Shown: one piece after another, positions 27,693 through 36,002 of the stretch | How positions within the stretch are numbered: position 1 is the first letter of the stretch | Layout of the letters: every line of letters starts with the position of its first letter | NCBI RefSeq assembly: GCF_902498785.1 | Contig: NZ_LR701493.1 | Location: 171,459 to 235,458, forward strand | Origin: Sphingomonas sp. EC-HK361 | GTDB lineage: Bacteria > Pseudomonadota > Alphaproteobacteria > Sphingomonadales > Sphingomonadaceae | Length of the DNA: 64,000 nucleotides | Direction: 5' to 3' | The notes under the pieces: generated by a model | Database searches by the model: none | Told to the model about the DNA's origin: nothing | What the model saw: the letters and a program-made list of their open reading frames with translations, nothing else | Translations under genes and position numbers: made by a program

Positions 27693-29458
27693 GCGGCCTC
27701 GCGGATGACGGCTAGAAAGGCGTCGCCATAAGCCTCCAGCTTGCGCTCGCCCACCCCGGAAATGCGCCCCATCGCGGCGCGTGTGTCGGGGCGGCGTTCG
27801 GCCATGTCGCGCAGGACGGAATCGTGGAAAATGACATAGGGCGGCACATTGCCCTCCTGCGCCAGTTCGCGGCGGCGCGCGCGCAGCGCCTCGAAAAGCG
27901 GATTGCCGATCGGGTTGGGCGTGTCGCTGCCTCTGCCACCACGCCGCCGCTCGCGCTTGGGCGGCACGACGAGCGATACGGCCTCGCCGCCTTTCAGGAT
28001 CGCGCGTGCGCCGGGGCCGAACTCGAGCCCGCCATGCGCGTTGGTGCGGAGCGCGTCCTTCAAGAGCAGCGCGCGGCCGACCGGCTTGATCAGCGCCGCC
28101 TCCTCGCCATCGACGATCCCCCATACGGAGAGCGCCTCATGACCGTTCATCAGACTGCGCTCGGTGGATTGCCCGGTTAGCACGCTCTCGACATAACCGC
28201 TGCCGAACATCTGCCCGGTGCGGAAGACGGCGGAAAGGTATTTTTTCGCAGTCTCGGTCGCGTCGATCGCGGCGGGCGGATTGAGGCAATTGTCGCAATT
28301 GCCGCACGTCGCGGGCGGGTCCTCGCCGAAATGCTTGAGGAGAATTTGCCGCCGGCACCCCGCGGTTTCGACCAGCGCGCCGAGTGCCGCGAGCCGCGTG
28401 CGCTCGCCATGTTGCCGGTGCGGCTCGACCTCGCCGATCCGCTGGCGTGCGCGCGCGAAATCGTCCGCGCCCCAGAACAGATGCGCGATCGCGGGATCGC
28501 CGTCGCGCCCGGCGCGGCCGGTTTCCTGGTAATAGCCCTCGATCGACTTCGGCATCCCGGCATGCGCGACGAAGCGGACATCGGGCTTGTCGATCCCCAT
28601 CCCGAACGCGACCGTCGCGCAGATCACCATGTCTTCGGACGCGACGAAATCGCGCTGGTTGCGCGCGCGCACCGCCGGGTCGAGCCCGGCGTGGTAGGCG
28701 CGGGTCGGGCGGCCGGTCTTCGCCAACGCCTCGGCGAGCTTCTCGGTCGCGGCGCGGGTCTGCGCGTAGACGATGCCGGGTCCGGGCTGCTCCGCGATCA
28801 CATCGGCGATCTGGCGCGCTGTGTTGTCGCGCGGGGAGATCATGTAGCGGATATTGGGCCGGTCGAACCCCGCGACGATCAGCCCTTCGCGCGGGATGCC
28901 GAGCTGTTCGAGAATGTCGGCGCGAGTGTGCGCGTCCGCGGTCGCGGTCAGCGCAAGCCGGGGGACATCGCCGAACGTATCGAGCAGCGGGCGGAGCAGG
29001 CGGTAGTCGGGACGGAAGTCATGGCCCCATTCCGAGACGCAGTGTGCCTCGTCGATCGCAAAAAGCGACAGCGGCGCGCTGGCGAGCAGGTCGCGAAAGC
29101 CTTGCCCCGACGCCCGCTCGGGGGCGACATAGAGCAGATCGAGCTGGCCCGACCGGAACCGATCGCGGGTTTCCGCCTGGTTCTGGTCGACCGAGGTCAG
29201 GGTGGCGGCGCGGATGCCGACCGCTTCTGCGGCGCGCAGCTGGTCATGCATCAGCGCGATGAGCGGAGAGACGACGACGCAGCAACCCTCCAGCATCACT
29301 GCCGGCAGCTGATAGCAGAGCGACTTGCCCGCGCCGGTCGGCATCACCGCCAGCGTCCGCTCCCCCGCCAGAACGCGATCCACCACCTGGCGCTGGACAC
29401 CGCGGAAATCGGGAAAGCCGAACAGCGACTGGAGGACGGATACGGGATCGCGTGACAT
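27689..29458 (-). CDS. recQ: ATP-dependent DNA helicase RecQ
   Basis: A 589-residue 3'-5' helicase. Domain I has Walker A MPTGAGKSLCYQLPA near residue 40, the DEAH box AIDEAHCVSEWGHDFRPDYR near 145 and SAT-type ALTATADAHTR. Domain II has VAFGMGIDKPDVRFVAH and the YYQETGRAGRDG motif VI. Zinc-binding cysteines follow (ATCGNCDNC), then a winged helix and a C-terminal HRDC domain (about 515-589). It has the normal length for the family. Confidence 0.96.
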   Translation of the reverse strand: MSRDPVSVLQSLFGFPDFRGVQRQVVDRVLAGERTLAVMPTGAGKSLCYQLPAVMLEGCCVVVSPLIALMHDQLRAAEAVGIRAATLTSVDQNQAETRDRFRSGQLDLLYVAPERASGQGFRDLLASAPLSLFAIDEAHCVSEWGHDFRPDYRLLRPLLDTFGDVPRLALTATADAHTRADILEQLGIPREGLIVAGFDRPNIRYMISPRDNTARQIADVIAEQPGPGIVYAQTRAATEKLAEALAKTGRPTRAYHAGLDPAVRARNQRDFVASEDMVICATVAFGMGIDKPDVRFVAHAGMPKSIEGYYQETGRAGRDGDPAIAHLFWGADDFARARQRIGEVEPHRQHGERTRLAALGALVETAGCRRQILLKHFGEDPPATCGNCDNCLNPPAAIDATETAKKYLSAVFRTGQMFGSGYVESVLTGQSTERSLMNGHEALSVWGIVDGEEAALIKPVGRALLLKDALRTNAHGGLEFGPGARAILKGGEAVSLVVPPKRERRRGGRGSDTPNPIGNPLFEALRARRRELAQEGNVPPYVIFHDSVLRDMAERRPDTRAAMGRISGVGERKLEAYGDAFLAVIREAA

Positions 29459-29487
29459 GGCCGGGGCTATAGCGATAAGGCGCTGCC

Positions 29488-29760
29488 ATGGAACAGGTGC
29501 GCGACAACAGGGCCGAACAGGAATTCGAACTCGACGTCCGCGGCCACCGCGCGGTCGCGGACTATCAGCGCGAGGGCGACCGGATCGTCTTCACCCATAC
29601 GCTCGTGCCAAAGGCGATCGAAGGAAAGGGCATCGGCTCGAAACTGATCCGCGCCGCGTTAGAGTCGGCGCGCGATCAGGGGCTGACGGTCGTGGCGCAA
29701 TGCCCCTTCGTCGCAGCGTATATCGATCGCCATCCGGAATATCGCGATCTGGTGGGGTGA
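29488..29760 (+). CDS. GNAT-like N-acetyltransferase (YjdJ type)
   Basis: A compact 90-residue GCN5-related domain. It begins with a strand pair FELDVRGHRAVADYQREGDR, then has the acetyl-CoA loop VPKAIEGKGIGSKLI and the conserved end CPFVAAYIDRHPEYRDLV found in the short YjdJ-like acetyltransferases. The acceptor is unknown. It is divergent from recQ with 29 bases between the starts, so the promoters must overlap. Confidence 0.88.
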   Translation: MEQVRDNRAEQEFELDVRGHRAVADYQREGDRIVFTHTLVPKAIEGKGIGSKLIRAALESARDQGLTVVAQCPFVAAYIDRHPEYRDLVG

Positions 29761-29781
29761 TGGGCCAACGGCTGGTTGCGT

Positions 29782-30183
29782 TCAACCGTCCTCCCCATGC
29801 GTTGCATGGGGAGGGGGACCATCCGCAGGATGGTGGAGGGGAGGGGCGCAGTGCTGCAAGATGTGCGCGACGACGCCGTCCAGATCAGCCATCACCTGAA
29901 AAGCGGGAAAACGCAGCGTTACGATACCCTGTTCAGCGAGCCGGCGATCCCGAACCTGGTCTCGCTCGGGACGGTCCCCCATGTCATGCGCCATCCCGTC
30001 AATCTCGATCGCGAGCCGGGCCTGCGCGCAATAGAAGTCGAGGATGAAAGGGCCCAGCGGATGCTGGCGGCGGAAACGCGTGCCCTGAGGTCTCATCCGC
30101 AGGGCTGACCACAAGCGGACTTCGGGCGCGCTCATTGTCCGGCGCAATCTACGGGCCTGTTCTATCGTGCGCCGTCTCGCCAT
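29782..30183 (-). CDS. DUF559 endonuclease-like protein
   Basis: A 133-residue protein of the DUF559 family, a small restriction-endonuclease-like fold related to Vsr. It shows the usual layout: RRTIEQARRLRRTMSAPEVRLWSAL helix, RPQGTRFRRQHPLGPFILDFYC with the catalytic Asp, RLAIEIDGMAHD and the RDRRLAEQGIVTLRF strand. The last 20 residues, starting HCAPPLHHPADG, are encoded by a palindromic repeat, and the chosen start (30183) borders an inverted copy of that repeat. In vivo activity is unknown. Confidence 0.82.
   Translation of the reverse strand: MARRRTIEQARRLRRTMSAPEVRLWSALRMRPQGTRFRRQHPLGPFILDFYCAQARLAIEIDGMAHDMGDRPERDQVRDRRLAEQGIVTLRFPAFQVMADLDGVVAHILQHCAPPLHHPADGPPPHATHGEDG
29787..29841. 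repeat. Palindromic repeat, left copy flanking the DUF559 gene
   Basis: The copy contains CCTCCCCATG and CATGGGGAGG as one stem, then GGGGACC followed by a second stem CATCCGCAGGATG and GGTGGAGGGG. It has the same architecture as the copy at 30184-30235 in reverse orientation and it runs into the 3' end of the DUF559 frame. Confidence 0.8.
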
Positions 30184-30235
30184 TCCCCTCCACCGCCTTC
30201 GGCGGTCCCCCTCCCCATGCAAAACATGGGGAGGA
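30184..30235. repeat. Palindromic repeat, right (inverted) copy flanking the DUF559 gene
   Basis: It reads CCCCTCCACC, a stem GCCTTCGGC, GGTCCCCCTCCCCATG and CATGGGGAGG. This is the reverse complement of the architecture at 29787-29841, differing mainly in the inner stem sequences, so the DUF559 gene sits between inverted copies. Confidence 0.8.
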
Positions 30236-30291
30236 TGAAGAAGGGCGCCGACTCATGCAATGTTCGCTGTCGGGGTGAAACTGCCGCCTCT

Positions 30292-32106
30292 CTACTCCGC
30301 CGCCAGCGCCTCCTCGCGCTCGGCCTGCTGGCGCATCCACATCTCCGCATACAGCCCGCCGCGCCTCAGCAACTCGGCGTGGGTGCCCTTCTCCGCGACG
30401 CGGCCGGCATCGAGCACGACGATCTGGTCGGCATCGACGATCGTCGACAGGCGGTGCGCGATGACGATCGTGGTGCGGCCGCGTTCGACCTGTTCGAGCG
30501 TCTCCATGATCTCGGCCTCGGTGCGGCTGTCGAGCGCGCTCGTCGCCTCGTCGAGGATCAGGATCGGCGGGTTCTTGAGGAGCGTCCGGGCGATCGCGAC
30601 GCGCTGCTTCTCGCCGCCCGACAGCTTCAGCCCGCGCTCGCCGACGCGGGTGGCGTAGCCATCGGTCTGCGCTTCGATGAACGGCGCGATCGCGGCACCG
30701 CGGGCGGCGGCGCGGACGTCGGTGTCGTCGGCGCCCTCACGGCCATAGGCGATGTTGTAGCCGATCGTGTCGTTGAACAGGACGGTGTCCTGCGGCACGA
30801 TGCCGATCGCGGCGCGCAACGACGCCTGCGTTACCTGCGATATGTCCTGCCCGTCGATCGTGATCCGCCCGCCGGTCAGGTCGTAGAAGCGGTAGAGCAG
30901 CCTTGCGAGGGTCGACTTGCCCGCGCCGGAGGGCCCGACCACCGCGAGTGTGGTGCCGGGGGCGAGGTCGAGATCGATGCCTTTCAGGATCTCGCGGTCC
31001 GCGTCATAGCCGAAATGCACGCCTTCGAACCGCACATGCCCCGCGCCGACCTGGAGCGGTCGCGCGCCGGGCGCATCCTTCACCTCGGCCTGGGTATCGA
31101 TCAGATCGAACATCGCGGCCATGTCGATCACCCCCTGGCGGATGGTGCGATAGACCATGCCGAGCAGATCGAGCGGGCGAAAGAGCTGGCTGAGCAGCGT
31201 CGAGACGAAGACCACATCGCCGGGCGAGAACCGGCCCTGCCCCCAACCCCAGGCGATGACCCCCATGCCGATCGCCAGCATCGCGCCGGTGATGAACGCC
31301 TGCCCGACGTTGAGCCAGGCGAGGCTGTTCTCGGACTTCGTCGCGGCATCGGCATAGGCCTGCATCGCCGCGGAATAGCGCCGGCTTTCGCGGTCCTCGG
31401 CGCCGAAATACTTCACCGTCTCGAAATTGAGCAGCGAATCGACCGCATGCGCGACCGCGCCGGTGTCGAGGTCGTTCATCCGGGTGCGCAGCGCGTTGCG
31501 CCAGTCGGTCACGATTCGGGTGAACACGATGTAGATCGCGACCATCACCACGGTCGCGGCGACGAGCCACAGGCCGAAATTGGTCCAGAAGATGCCGAGC
31601 ACCAGCGCGAGTTCGAAGATGGTGGGCGCGATGTTGAAGAGCATGAAATACAGCATCGTATCGATGCTCTTCGTGCCGCGCTCGACCACCTTAGTGACCG
31701 CCCCGGTGCGGCGTTCGAGGTGGAAGCGCAGCGACAGGCGGTGGAGATGCGCGAAGACGTGCCCCGCCAGCCTGCGCGTCGCATCCTGCCCGACGCGTTC
31801 GAACACCGCATTGCGCAGATTGTCGAACAGGGTCGTCGAGAAGCGCGCCGCGGCATAGCCGACGACCAGCAGGATCACGAGCGTCGCGACGCTGCGGTCT
31901 CCAGACGCCATCCGGTCCACCGCATATTTCAGCGTATAGGCCGCCCCGAAGACCTGGGTCAGCTTCGACGCGACGACGAACAGCATCGCAGCCACGATGC
32001 GTACCTTCAGCCGCGGCGCGCCGGCGGGCCAGAGATAGGGGAGGAAACGCCTCAGCGTCGGCAGCAGGGGCTGATCGCGCGAGGGTTCGGAAGTCATTGG
32101 CGGCAT
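30292..32106 (-). CDS. Atm1/HMT-type ABC exporter (fused permease-ATPase)
   Basis: A 604-residue half-transporter: six hydrophobic segments in about residues 25-330, then an ATPase with Walker A GPSGAGKSTLARL, VPQDTVLFNDTIGYN, signature LSGGEKQRVAIART and Walker B ILILDEATSALD. LLNFETVKYFGAEDRE is the hallmark of the Atm1/ABCB7 group, which includes the Novosphingobium Atm1 that exports glutathione conjugates and metals. The homodimer is expected in the inner membrane. Starts at 32106 and 32097 are both possible. Confidence 0.92.
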   Translation of the reverse strand: MPPMTSEPSRDQPLLPTLRRFLPYLWPAGAPRLKVRIVAAMLFVVASKLTQVFGAAYTLKYAVDRMASGDRSVATLVILLVVGYAAARFSTTLFDNLRNAVFERVGQDATRRLAGHVFAHLHRLSLRFHLERRTGAVTKVVERGTKSIDTMLYFMLFNIAPTIFELALVLGIFWTNFGLWLVAATVVMVAIYIVFTRIVTDWRNALRTRMNDLDTGAVAHAVDSLLNFETVKYFGAEDRESRRYSAAMQAYADAATKSENSLAWLNVGQAFITGAMLAIGMGVIAWGWGQGRFSPGDVVFVSTLLSQLFRPLDLLGMVYRTIRQGVIDMAAMFDLIDTQAEVKDAPGARPLQVGAGHVRFEGVHFGYDADREILKGIDLDLAPGTTLAVVGPSGAGKSTLARLLYRFYDLTGGRITIDGQDISQVTQASLRAAIGIVPQDTVLFNDTIGYNIAYGREGADDTDVRAAARGAAIAPFIEAQTDGYATRVGERGLKLSGGEKQRVAIARTLLKNPPILILDEATSALDSRTEAEIMETLEQVERGRTTIVIAHRLSTIVDADQIVVLDAGRVAEKGTHAELLRRGGLYAEMWMRQQAEREEALAAE

Positions 32107-32249
32107 CGTTTGCCTATGTCGGCATGGTGAGAGGCACGCGCAAGCAGGATCGCTCGGGTGGCCGCGCGAGCCAATGTCAGGCGCGGGTCGTCGCAGCTGC
32201 GGAACCGTTCACCGTGTCAATCCGTTTTCCCTTGCGAAGGGAGCGGACG

Positions 32250-32480
32250 ATGGAACCGGTGTTCTTTGTGATGGCGATCCTGGGGTGCGGCGACGGCACC
32301 ACGCAGTGCCAAGCGGCGCGCGTCGAGCCGGCGCATTACAGCACGATGGCGCAGTGCCGCGCGGATGCGGCCAACGCGCTGGCCCGCAACACCGATCTGG
32401 AGTTCCCGGTGATTTCAGCGCAGTGCCGCCAGTCGGGCATGATCGTCGCCGAGCGCGGAAAGCTGCCGACGCGCGGCTAA
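32250..32480 (+). CDS. Small hypothetical protein with four cysteines (76 residues)
   Basis: The chosen ATG (32250) follows GAAGGGAG. The product has a short hydrophobic start MEPVFFVMAILGCGDGTTQC and then an alternating polar domain with Cys in MAQCRADA and SAQCRQSG, ending KLPTRG. Paired Cys and the hydrophobic start would suit an exported small protein. A conserved sphingomonad protein of this type exists in my recollection but has no known role. The longer upstream frame from 32097 is less likely. Confidence 0.62.
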   Translation: MEPVFFVMAILGCGDGTTQCQAARVEPAHYSTMAQCRADAANALARNTDLEFPVISAQCRQSGMIVAERGKLPTRG

Positions 32481-32519
32481 CTCGTTTAGCGCATCATATG
32501 TGCTTTCGCGCAGGCGGGA

Positions 32520-32553
32520 GCCCAGTCTGGGTCCCCGCCTTCGCGGGGACACG
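32520..32553. repeat. Intergenic palindromic repeat (GTCCCCGCCTTCGCGGGGAC)
   Basis: A hairpin GTCCCCGC/GCGGGGAC with the central CTTC core shared with the repeats at 25752, 33513 and 37226. It sits between the convergent ends of the small hypothetical gene and crtB, and could also act as a bidirectional transcript end. Confidence 0.75.
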
Positions 32554-32557
32554 TTCG

Positions 32558-33511
32558 TCAGCGAGGGCGGGACCATAGCGAGAGATCACGCGGTGTCTGC
32601 TTGGCGGTTCCACGCCCCGCGGCTTCGATAGCCGACCGCCCGATCCACCCAAGCTTCTCTGCCGGCGACGTCGTGACCCGGTGATCCCATGCGTGATCCC
32701 CACGCGCCGCGACCTTGCGCGCGATATCGCCATAGATGCCCGCCGCGGCCAGCACCGCCCATGCCGACCGGAACGGCAGCGCCGCCACACCGAGCCGTGC
32801 GCTCGCTTCATAGTGCGCGGCGAGCGACGCCAGCCGCCGCGCGAGCACCGATAGTCGCGATCGGAACGGCGGCTTCATGTGCTGTCCCGGCGGCATGTCC
32901 ATCTCGACCAGCCATTCCTCGGGCAGATAGCAACGGCCGCCGCGGTCATCCTCCTCGATATCGCGCGCGATATTGGCGAGCTGGAAGGCAAGGCCCAGGT
33001 CGCACGCGCGGTCCAGCGTCGCGTCATCGTCCGGCGAGACACCCATGACGATCGCCATCATGCACCCCACCGCGCCGGCGACGTGATAGCAGTAGCGGTA
33101 GAGATCGGCCTCGCTGCGCGGGCGCCACTCGTCGGCGTCCAGCGCGAATCCGGCGATGACGTCGCGTGCGAAGCGGTGCGGCATCGCGGTTTCGCCGGCG
33201 ACGATGCCCAGCGCGTCGAACGCCGGATCGCCGACGATCTGCCCGGCGAGCGCGGCTTCGGTTTTGGCGGTGATCTCGGCCAGCCGCGCGGAAGCATCCT
33301 CCACCCGGGTCAGGTCGTGGCCGTGATCCTGCCCGTCCGCGATGTCGTCGCAGCGGCGGCACCACGCATAAAGCAGCCACGCCCGTTCGCGGGTGGGCCG
33401 GTCGAACAACAGGCTGGCAGCGTGGAAGCTCTTCGACCCGCGCGCGATCGACTCCCGCGCGGTCGCGACGATTGCGTCGCGGGTGGGGAGGGCGACATTC
33501 ACGCGATGCAT
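32558..33511 (-). CDS. crtB: Phytoene/squalene synthase family protein, probable phytoene synthase
   Basis: CrtB condenses two geranylgeranyl diphosphates to phytoene. The 317-residue helical protein has the FPP/GGPP motifs CRRCDDIADG near residue 50 and the second Asp-rich region ANIARDIEEDDRGG with CYLPEEWL following. ATG 33511 is preferred; the in-frame extension upstream is made of a palindromic repeat. It lies downstream of crtY, crtI and a LOG-family gene on the same strand. A squalene synthase role is unlikely given the neighbours. Confidence 0.92.
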   Translation of the reverse strand: MHRVNVALPTRDAIVATARESIARGSKSFHAASLLFDRPTRERAWLLYAWCRRCDDIADGQDHGHDLTRVEDASARLAEITAKTEAALAGQIVGDPAFDALGIVAGETAMPHRFARDVIAGFALDADEWRPRSEADLYRYCYHVAGAVGCMMAIVMGVSPDDDATLDRACDLGLAFQLANIARDIEEDDRGGRCYLPEEWLVEMDMPPGQHMKPPFRSRLSVLARRLASLAAHYEASARLGVAALPFRSAWAVLAAAGIYGDIARKVAARGDHAWDHRVTTSPAEKLGWIGRSAIEAAGRGTAKQTPRDLSLWSRPR

Positions 33512-33512
33512 A

Positions 33513-33587
33513 CTTCCGCGAAAGCGGGAGGCCAGAACCAAAAACGACGACGCTGGGGGCCCTGGACTCCCGCTTTCGCGGGAGTAG
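33513..33587. repeat. Intergenic double palindrome (CCGCGAAAGCGG type)
   Basis: Two hairpins, CTTCCGCGAAAGCGGGAG and CTCCCGCTTTCGCGGGAG, face each other with CCAG/CTGG at their inner ends, forming one larger inverted repeat. It separates crtB from the LOG-family gene and abuts the crtB start, so it may affect crtB expression. Confidence 0.8.
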
Positions 33588-33605
33588 GATTTTGCGAGAT
33601 CAGTT

Positions 33606-34187
33606 TCACAAATCCGCGTGGCTCATCCGCACGATCGGCTTGGTCGGCACATGATCGGCCATCTTTGCGAGCAGCCCGTCGAGGGTGTCATCGACGATCA
33701 GCAGGTCGCGGTGCTGCGGGCGCAGGAAACCAACCTCGCCCATCTTGTCCCAGAAGGCGATGAGGTGATCGTAATAGCCCGCGGTGTTGAGCAGCCCGAC
33801 GGGATCGGCGTGATAACCCAGCTGCGCCCAGCTTAGCGCCTCCCACAATTCATCCATCGTGCCCGTGCCGCCGGGAATGGTGACGAAGCCGTCCGCCAAA
33901 TCGGTGAACTTGGCCTTGCGTTCGTGCATCCCGCCGACAACGTGCAGTTCGGTCAGCCCGCGATGCGCGACCTCCGCATCGACGAGCGCCTGCGGGATCA
34001 CGCCGATGACCTCGCCGCCCGCCTCAAGTGCCGCGTCGGCGATGGCGCCCATCAGCCCCAGCCGCCCGCCGCCATAGACGACGCCGATTCCGCGCTCGGC
34101 AAGGGTGCGGCCGATCGCTCGGGCGGAATCGATGTAGACGGGGTCGGCCGGGGTGGCGGAGCCGCAGTAGATGGCGAGGCGTTTCAT
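33606..34187 (-). CDS. LOG family protein (TIGR00730, nucleotide 5'-monophosphate phosphoribohydrolase-like)
   Basis: A 193-residue Rossmann-fold protein. It starts MKRLAIYCGSATPAD, has VVYGGGRLGLMGAIADAAL, MHERKAKF and the signature PGGTGTMDELWEALSWAQLG near residue 105. Plant and bacterial LOG proteins release cytokinin-type bases from their nucleotide monophosphates; many bacterial members have less certain nucleotide substrates. It sits between crtI and crtB, an unusual spot for which there is no known metabolic reason. Confidence 0.9.
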   Translation of the reverse strand: MKRLAIYCGSATPADPVYIDSARAIGRTLAERGIGVVYGGGRLGLMGAIADAALEAGGEVIGVIPQALVDAEVAHRGLTELHVVGGMHERKAKFTDLADGFVTIPGGTGTMDELWEALSWAQLGYHADPVGLLNTAGYYDHLIAFWDKMGEVGFLRPQHRDLLIVDDTLDGLLAKMADHVPTKPIVRMSHADL

Positions 34188-34231
34188 GAGGCTGGCCGTA
34201 TCTTGGTTTTTGGCGGGAGCAAAGGGAAGAG

Positions 34232-34437
34232 GGTTCAGAGGAGGCGCTAAGACGCGAAGAAGGTTTGTTCACGCGGAGGCGCGGAGACGCGGAGTTTTCG
34301 ATTTTCCTTCGAGCCGCCGTGGCGGCTCAAGATCATTCAGTTGCTGCCGCGGAACGATTGCCAAGCTCATCCTCCGCGCCTCCGCGCCTCCGCGTGAACG
34401 AACTTTCTTCTTAGCGCCTTAGCGCCTTCTGAACCGC
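34232..34437. repeat. Large composite inverted repeat between crtI and the LOG-family gene
   Basis: The left arm begins GGTTCAGAGGAGGCGCTAAG and contains GTTCACGCGGAGGCGCGGAG; the right arm runs CTCCGCGCCTCCGCGTGAAC to CTTAGCGCCTTCTGAACC. The arms, each about 60 bases, are imperfect reverse complements. The centre holds a perfect 8-bp stem GAGCCGCC/GGCGGCTC at 34311-34328. It fills the 252-base gap. It is likely an intergenic repeat element of the family known from many alphaproteobacteria, and could fold in the crt transcript. Confidence 0.8.
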
Positions 34438-34439
34438 AT

Positions 34440-36002
34440 TCACCCCTCCAGCATCAGGCGCGCAGTCGCTTTCGCACTTCCCACGACCCCCGGAATCCCG
34501 GCGCCCGGATGTGTGCCCGCACCGACGAAATAGAGGTTGGGGATGTTGTCGTCGCGGTTGTGCACGCGGAACCACGCGCTTTGCGTCAGAGTCGGCTCCA
34601 GGCTGAACGCGCTGCCGAGATGCGCATTCAGGTCGGTCGCGAAGTCGGCGGGCGAATAGCTGAACTTGGTGACGATCCGGTCGTGGATGTCGGGGATCAG
34701 CCGCCGCCCGACCTCGTCGAGGATGCGCTTCTCCAGGATCGGCTTCACCAGGTCCCAGCTTTCCGGGAACTTGCCCATGTGCGGCACCGGCGCCAGCGCG
34801 TAGAAGGTCGAGCAGCCTTCGGGCGCCATCGCCGGATCGGTGATCGTCGGGTGGTGGAGATAGAGCGAGAAGTCCTGCGACAAGACGCCGTGGTCATAGA
34901 TGTCCGACAGCAGGCCCTTATAGCGCGGGCCGAAGAGGATCATGTGGTGCGGGATGCCCGGCCACGTGCCCCTGACTCCGAAATGGACGACGAACAGCGA
35001 GGGCGAATATTTCTTGCGCTCCAGCTTCGCCTTGACCCGCTGCGCGCTGCGGCTGTCCGCCAGCAAGTCGCGATAGGTGTGCATGATGTCGCTGTTGGCG
35101 GCCAGCATGTCGCATTCGCTGCGCCAGCCGCTTGCGGTCTCGATGCCGGTCACCCGCTCGCCCAGCGTATCGATCCGGGACACCGGGTCGTTCAATCTTA
35201 CCGTACCGCCGAGCCGCTCGAAATGCGTGACCATCCCCGCAATCAGCCGGTTGGTTCCGCCGCGCGCGAACCACACCCCGCCGTCGCGCTCCAGCTTGTG
35301 GATCAGCGCGTAGATCGCGCTCGTCGTCATCGGATTGCCGCCCACGAGCAGGGTGTGGAAGGACAGCGCCTCGCGCAGCTTCTCCGATTTCACGAAACTC
35401 GACACCATCGAATAGACCGACCGCCACGCCTGGTATTTGGCGAGCGCGGGGGCTGCCTTCACCATCGACGCGAAGTCGAGGAACGCGACGTGGCCCAGTT
35501 TCTCGTAGCCCTCGCGGTAGACGTCGCCGGCATATTCGAGAAAGCGTTCGTAGCCTGCGACATCTTCGGGATTGAGCTTCGCGATCTCGGCCTTCAGGAC
35601 CGCATCGTCGTTGGTATAGTCGAAGTTCGTCCCGTCCGCCCAGTTGAGCCGGTAGAAGGGCGAGACCGGCTCCAGCGTCACGTCGTCGGCCATGTCGCGG
35701 CCCGAAAGCTGCCACAGCTCCTTCAGGCAATTGGGATCGGTGACGACGGTCGGCCCGGCATCGAAGGTGAAGCCGTCCTTCTCCCAGAAATACGCGCGGC
35801 CGCCGGCCTTGTCGCGTCCCTCGACGACGGTCGTGCGCACGCCCGCGGATTGCAGCCGGATCGCGAGCGCCAGTCCGCCGAACCCCGCGCCGATGACGAC
35901 CGCATGTTTCTGCCCGCCGGCCATCATGCCGGGCATCATTCCGGCCATCGTGCCGGCCATTGTGCCGGATTGCATACCGCTCTGCTGAATCACGCTCGCC
36001 AT
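34440..36002 (-). CDS. crtI: Phytoene desaturase
   Basis: CrtI desaturates phytoene to lycopene with FAD. The dinucleotide fold HAVVIGAGFGGLALAIRLQ starts near residue 33, followed by GGRAYFWEKDGFTFDAGPTV, and the C-terminal signature VGAGTHPGAGIPGVVGSAKA closes it. The N terminus is odd: about 30 residues rich in Met and Gly (MQSGTMAGTMAGMMPGMMAG) encoded by a 12-base tandem repeat, with several alternative in-frame ATGs; the true start may be downstream. It overlaps the crtY 3' end by 13 bases. Confidence 0.95.
   Translation of the reverse strand: MASVIQQSGMQSGTMAGTMAGMMPGMMAGGQKHAVVIGAGFGGLALAIRLQSAGVRTTVVEGRDKAGGRAYFWEKDGFTFDAGPTVVTDPNCLKELWQLSGRDMADDVTLEPVSPFYRLNWADGTNFDYTNDDAVLKAEIAKLNPEDVAGYERFLEYAGDVYREGYEKLGHVAFLDFASMVKAAPALAKYQAWRSVYSMVSSFVKSEKLREALSFHTLLVGGNPMTTSAIYALIHKLERDGGVWFARGGTNRLIAGMVTHFERLGGTVRLNDPVSRIDTLGERVTGIETASGWRSECDMLAANSDIMHTYRDLLADSRSAQRVKAKLERKKYSPSLFVVHFGVRGTWPGIPHHMILFGPRYKGLLSDIYDHGVLSQDFSLYLHHPTITDPAMAPEGCSTFYALAPVPHMGKFPESWDLVKPILEKRILDEVGRRLIPDIHDRIVTKFSYSPADFATDLNAHLGSAFSLEPTLTQSAWFRVHNRDDNIPNLYFVGAGTHPGAGIPGVVGSAKATARLMLEG
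35919..35966. repeat. Four tandem 12-base repeats inside the crtI 5' end
   Basis: Four successive 12-base units on the coding strand (GGCACAATGGCC, GGCACGATGGCC, GGAATGATGCCC, GGCATGATGGCC) encode the Met/Gly-rich N-terminal tail. They supply several in-frame ATGs and are the kind of array that changes copy number by slippage. Confidence 0.85.
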
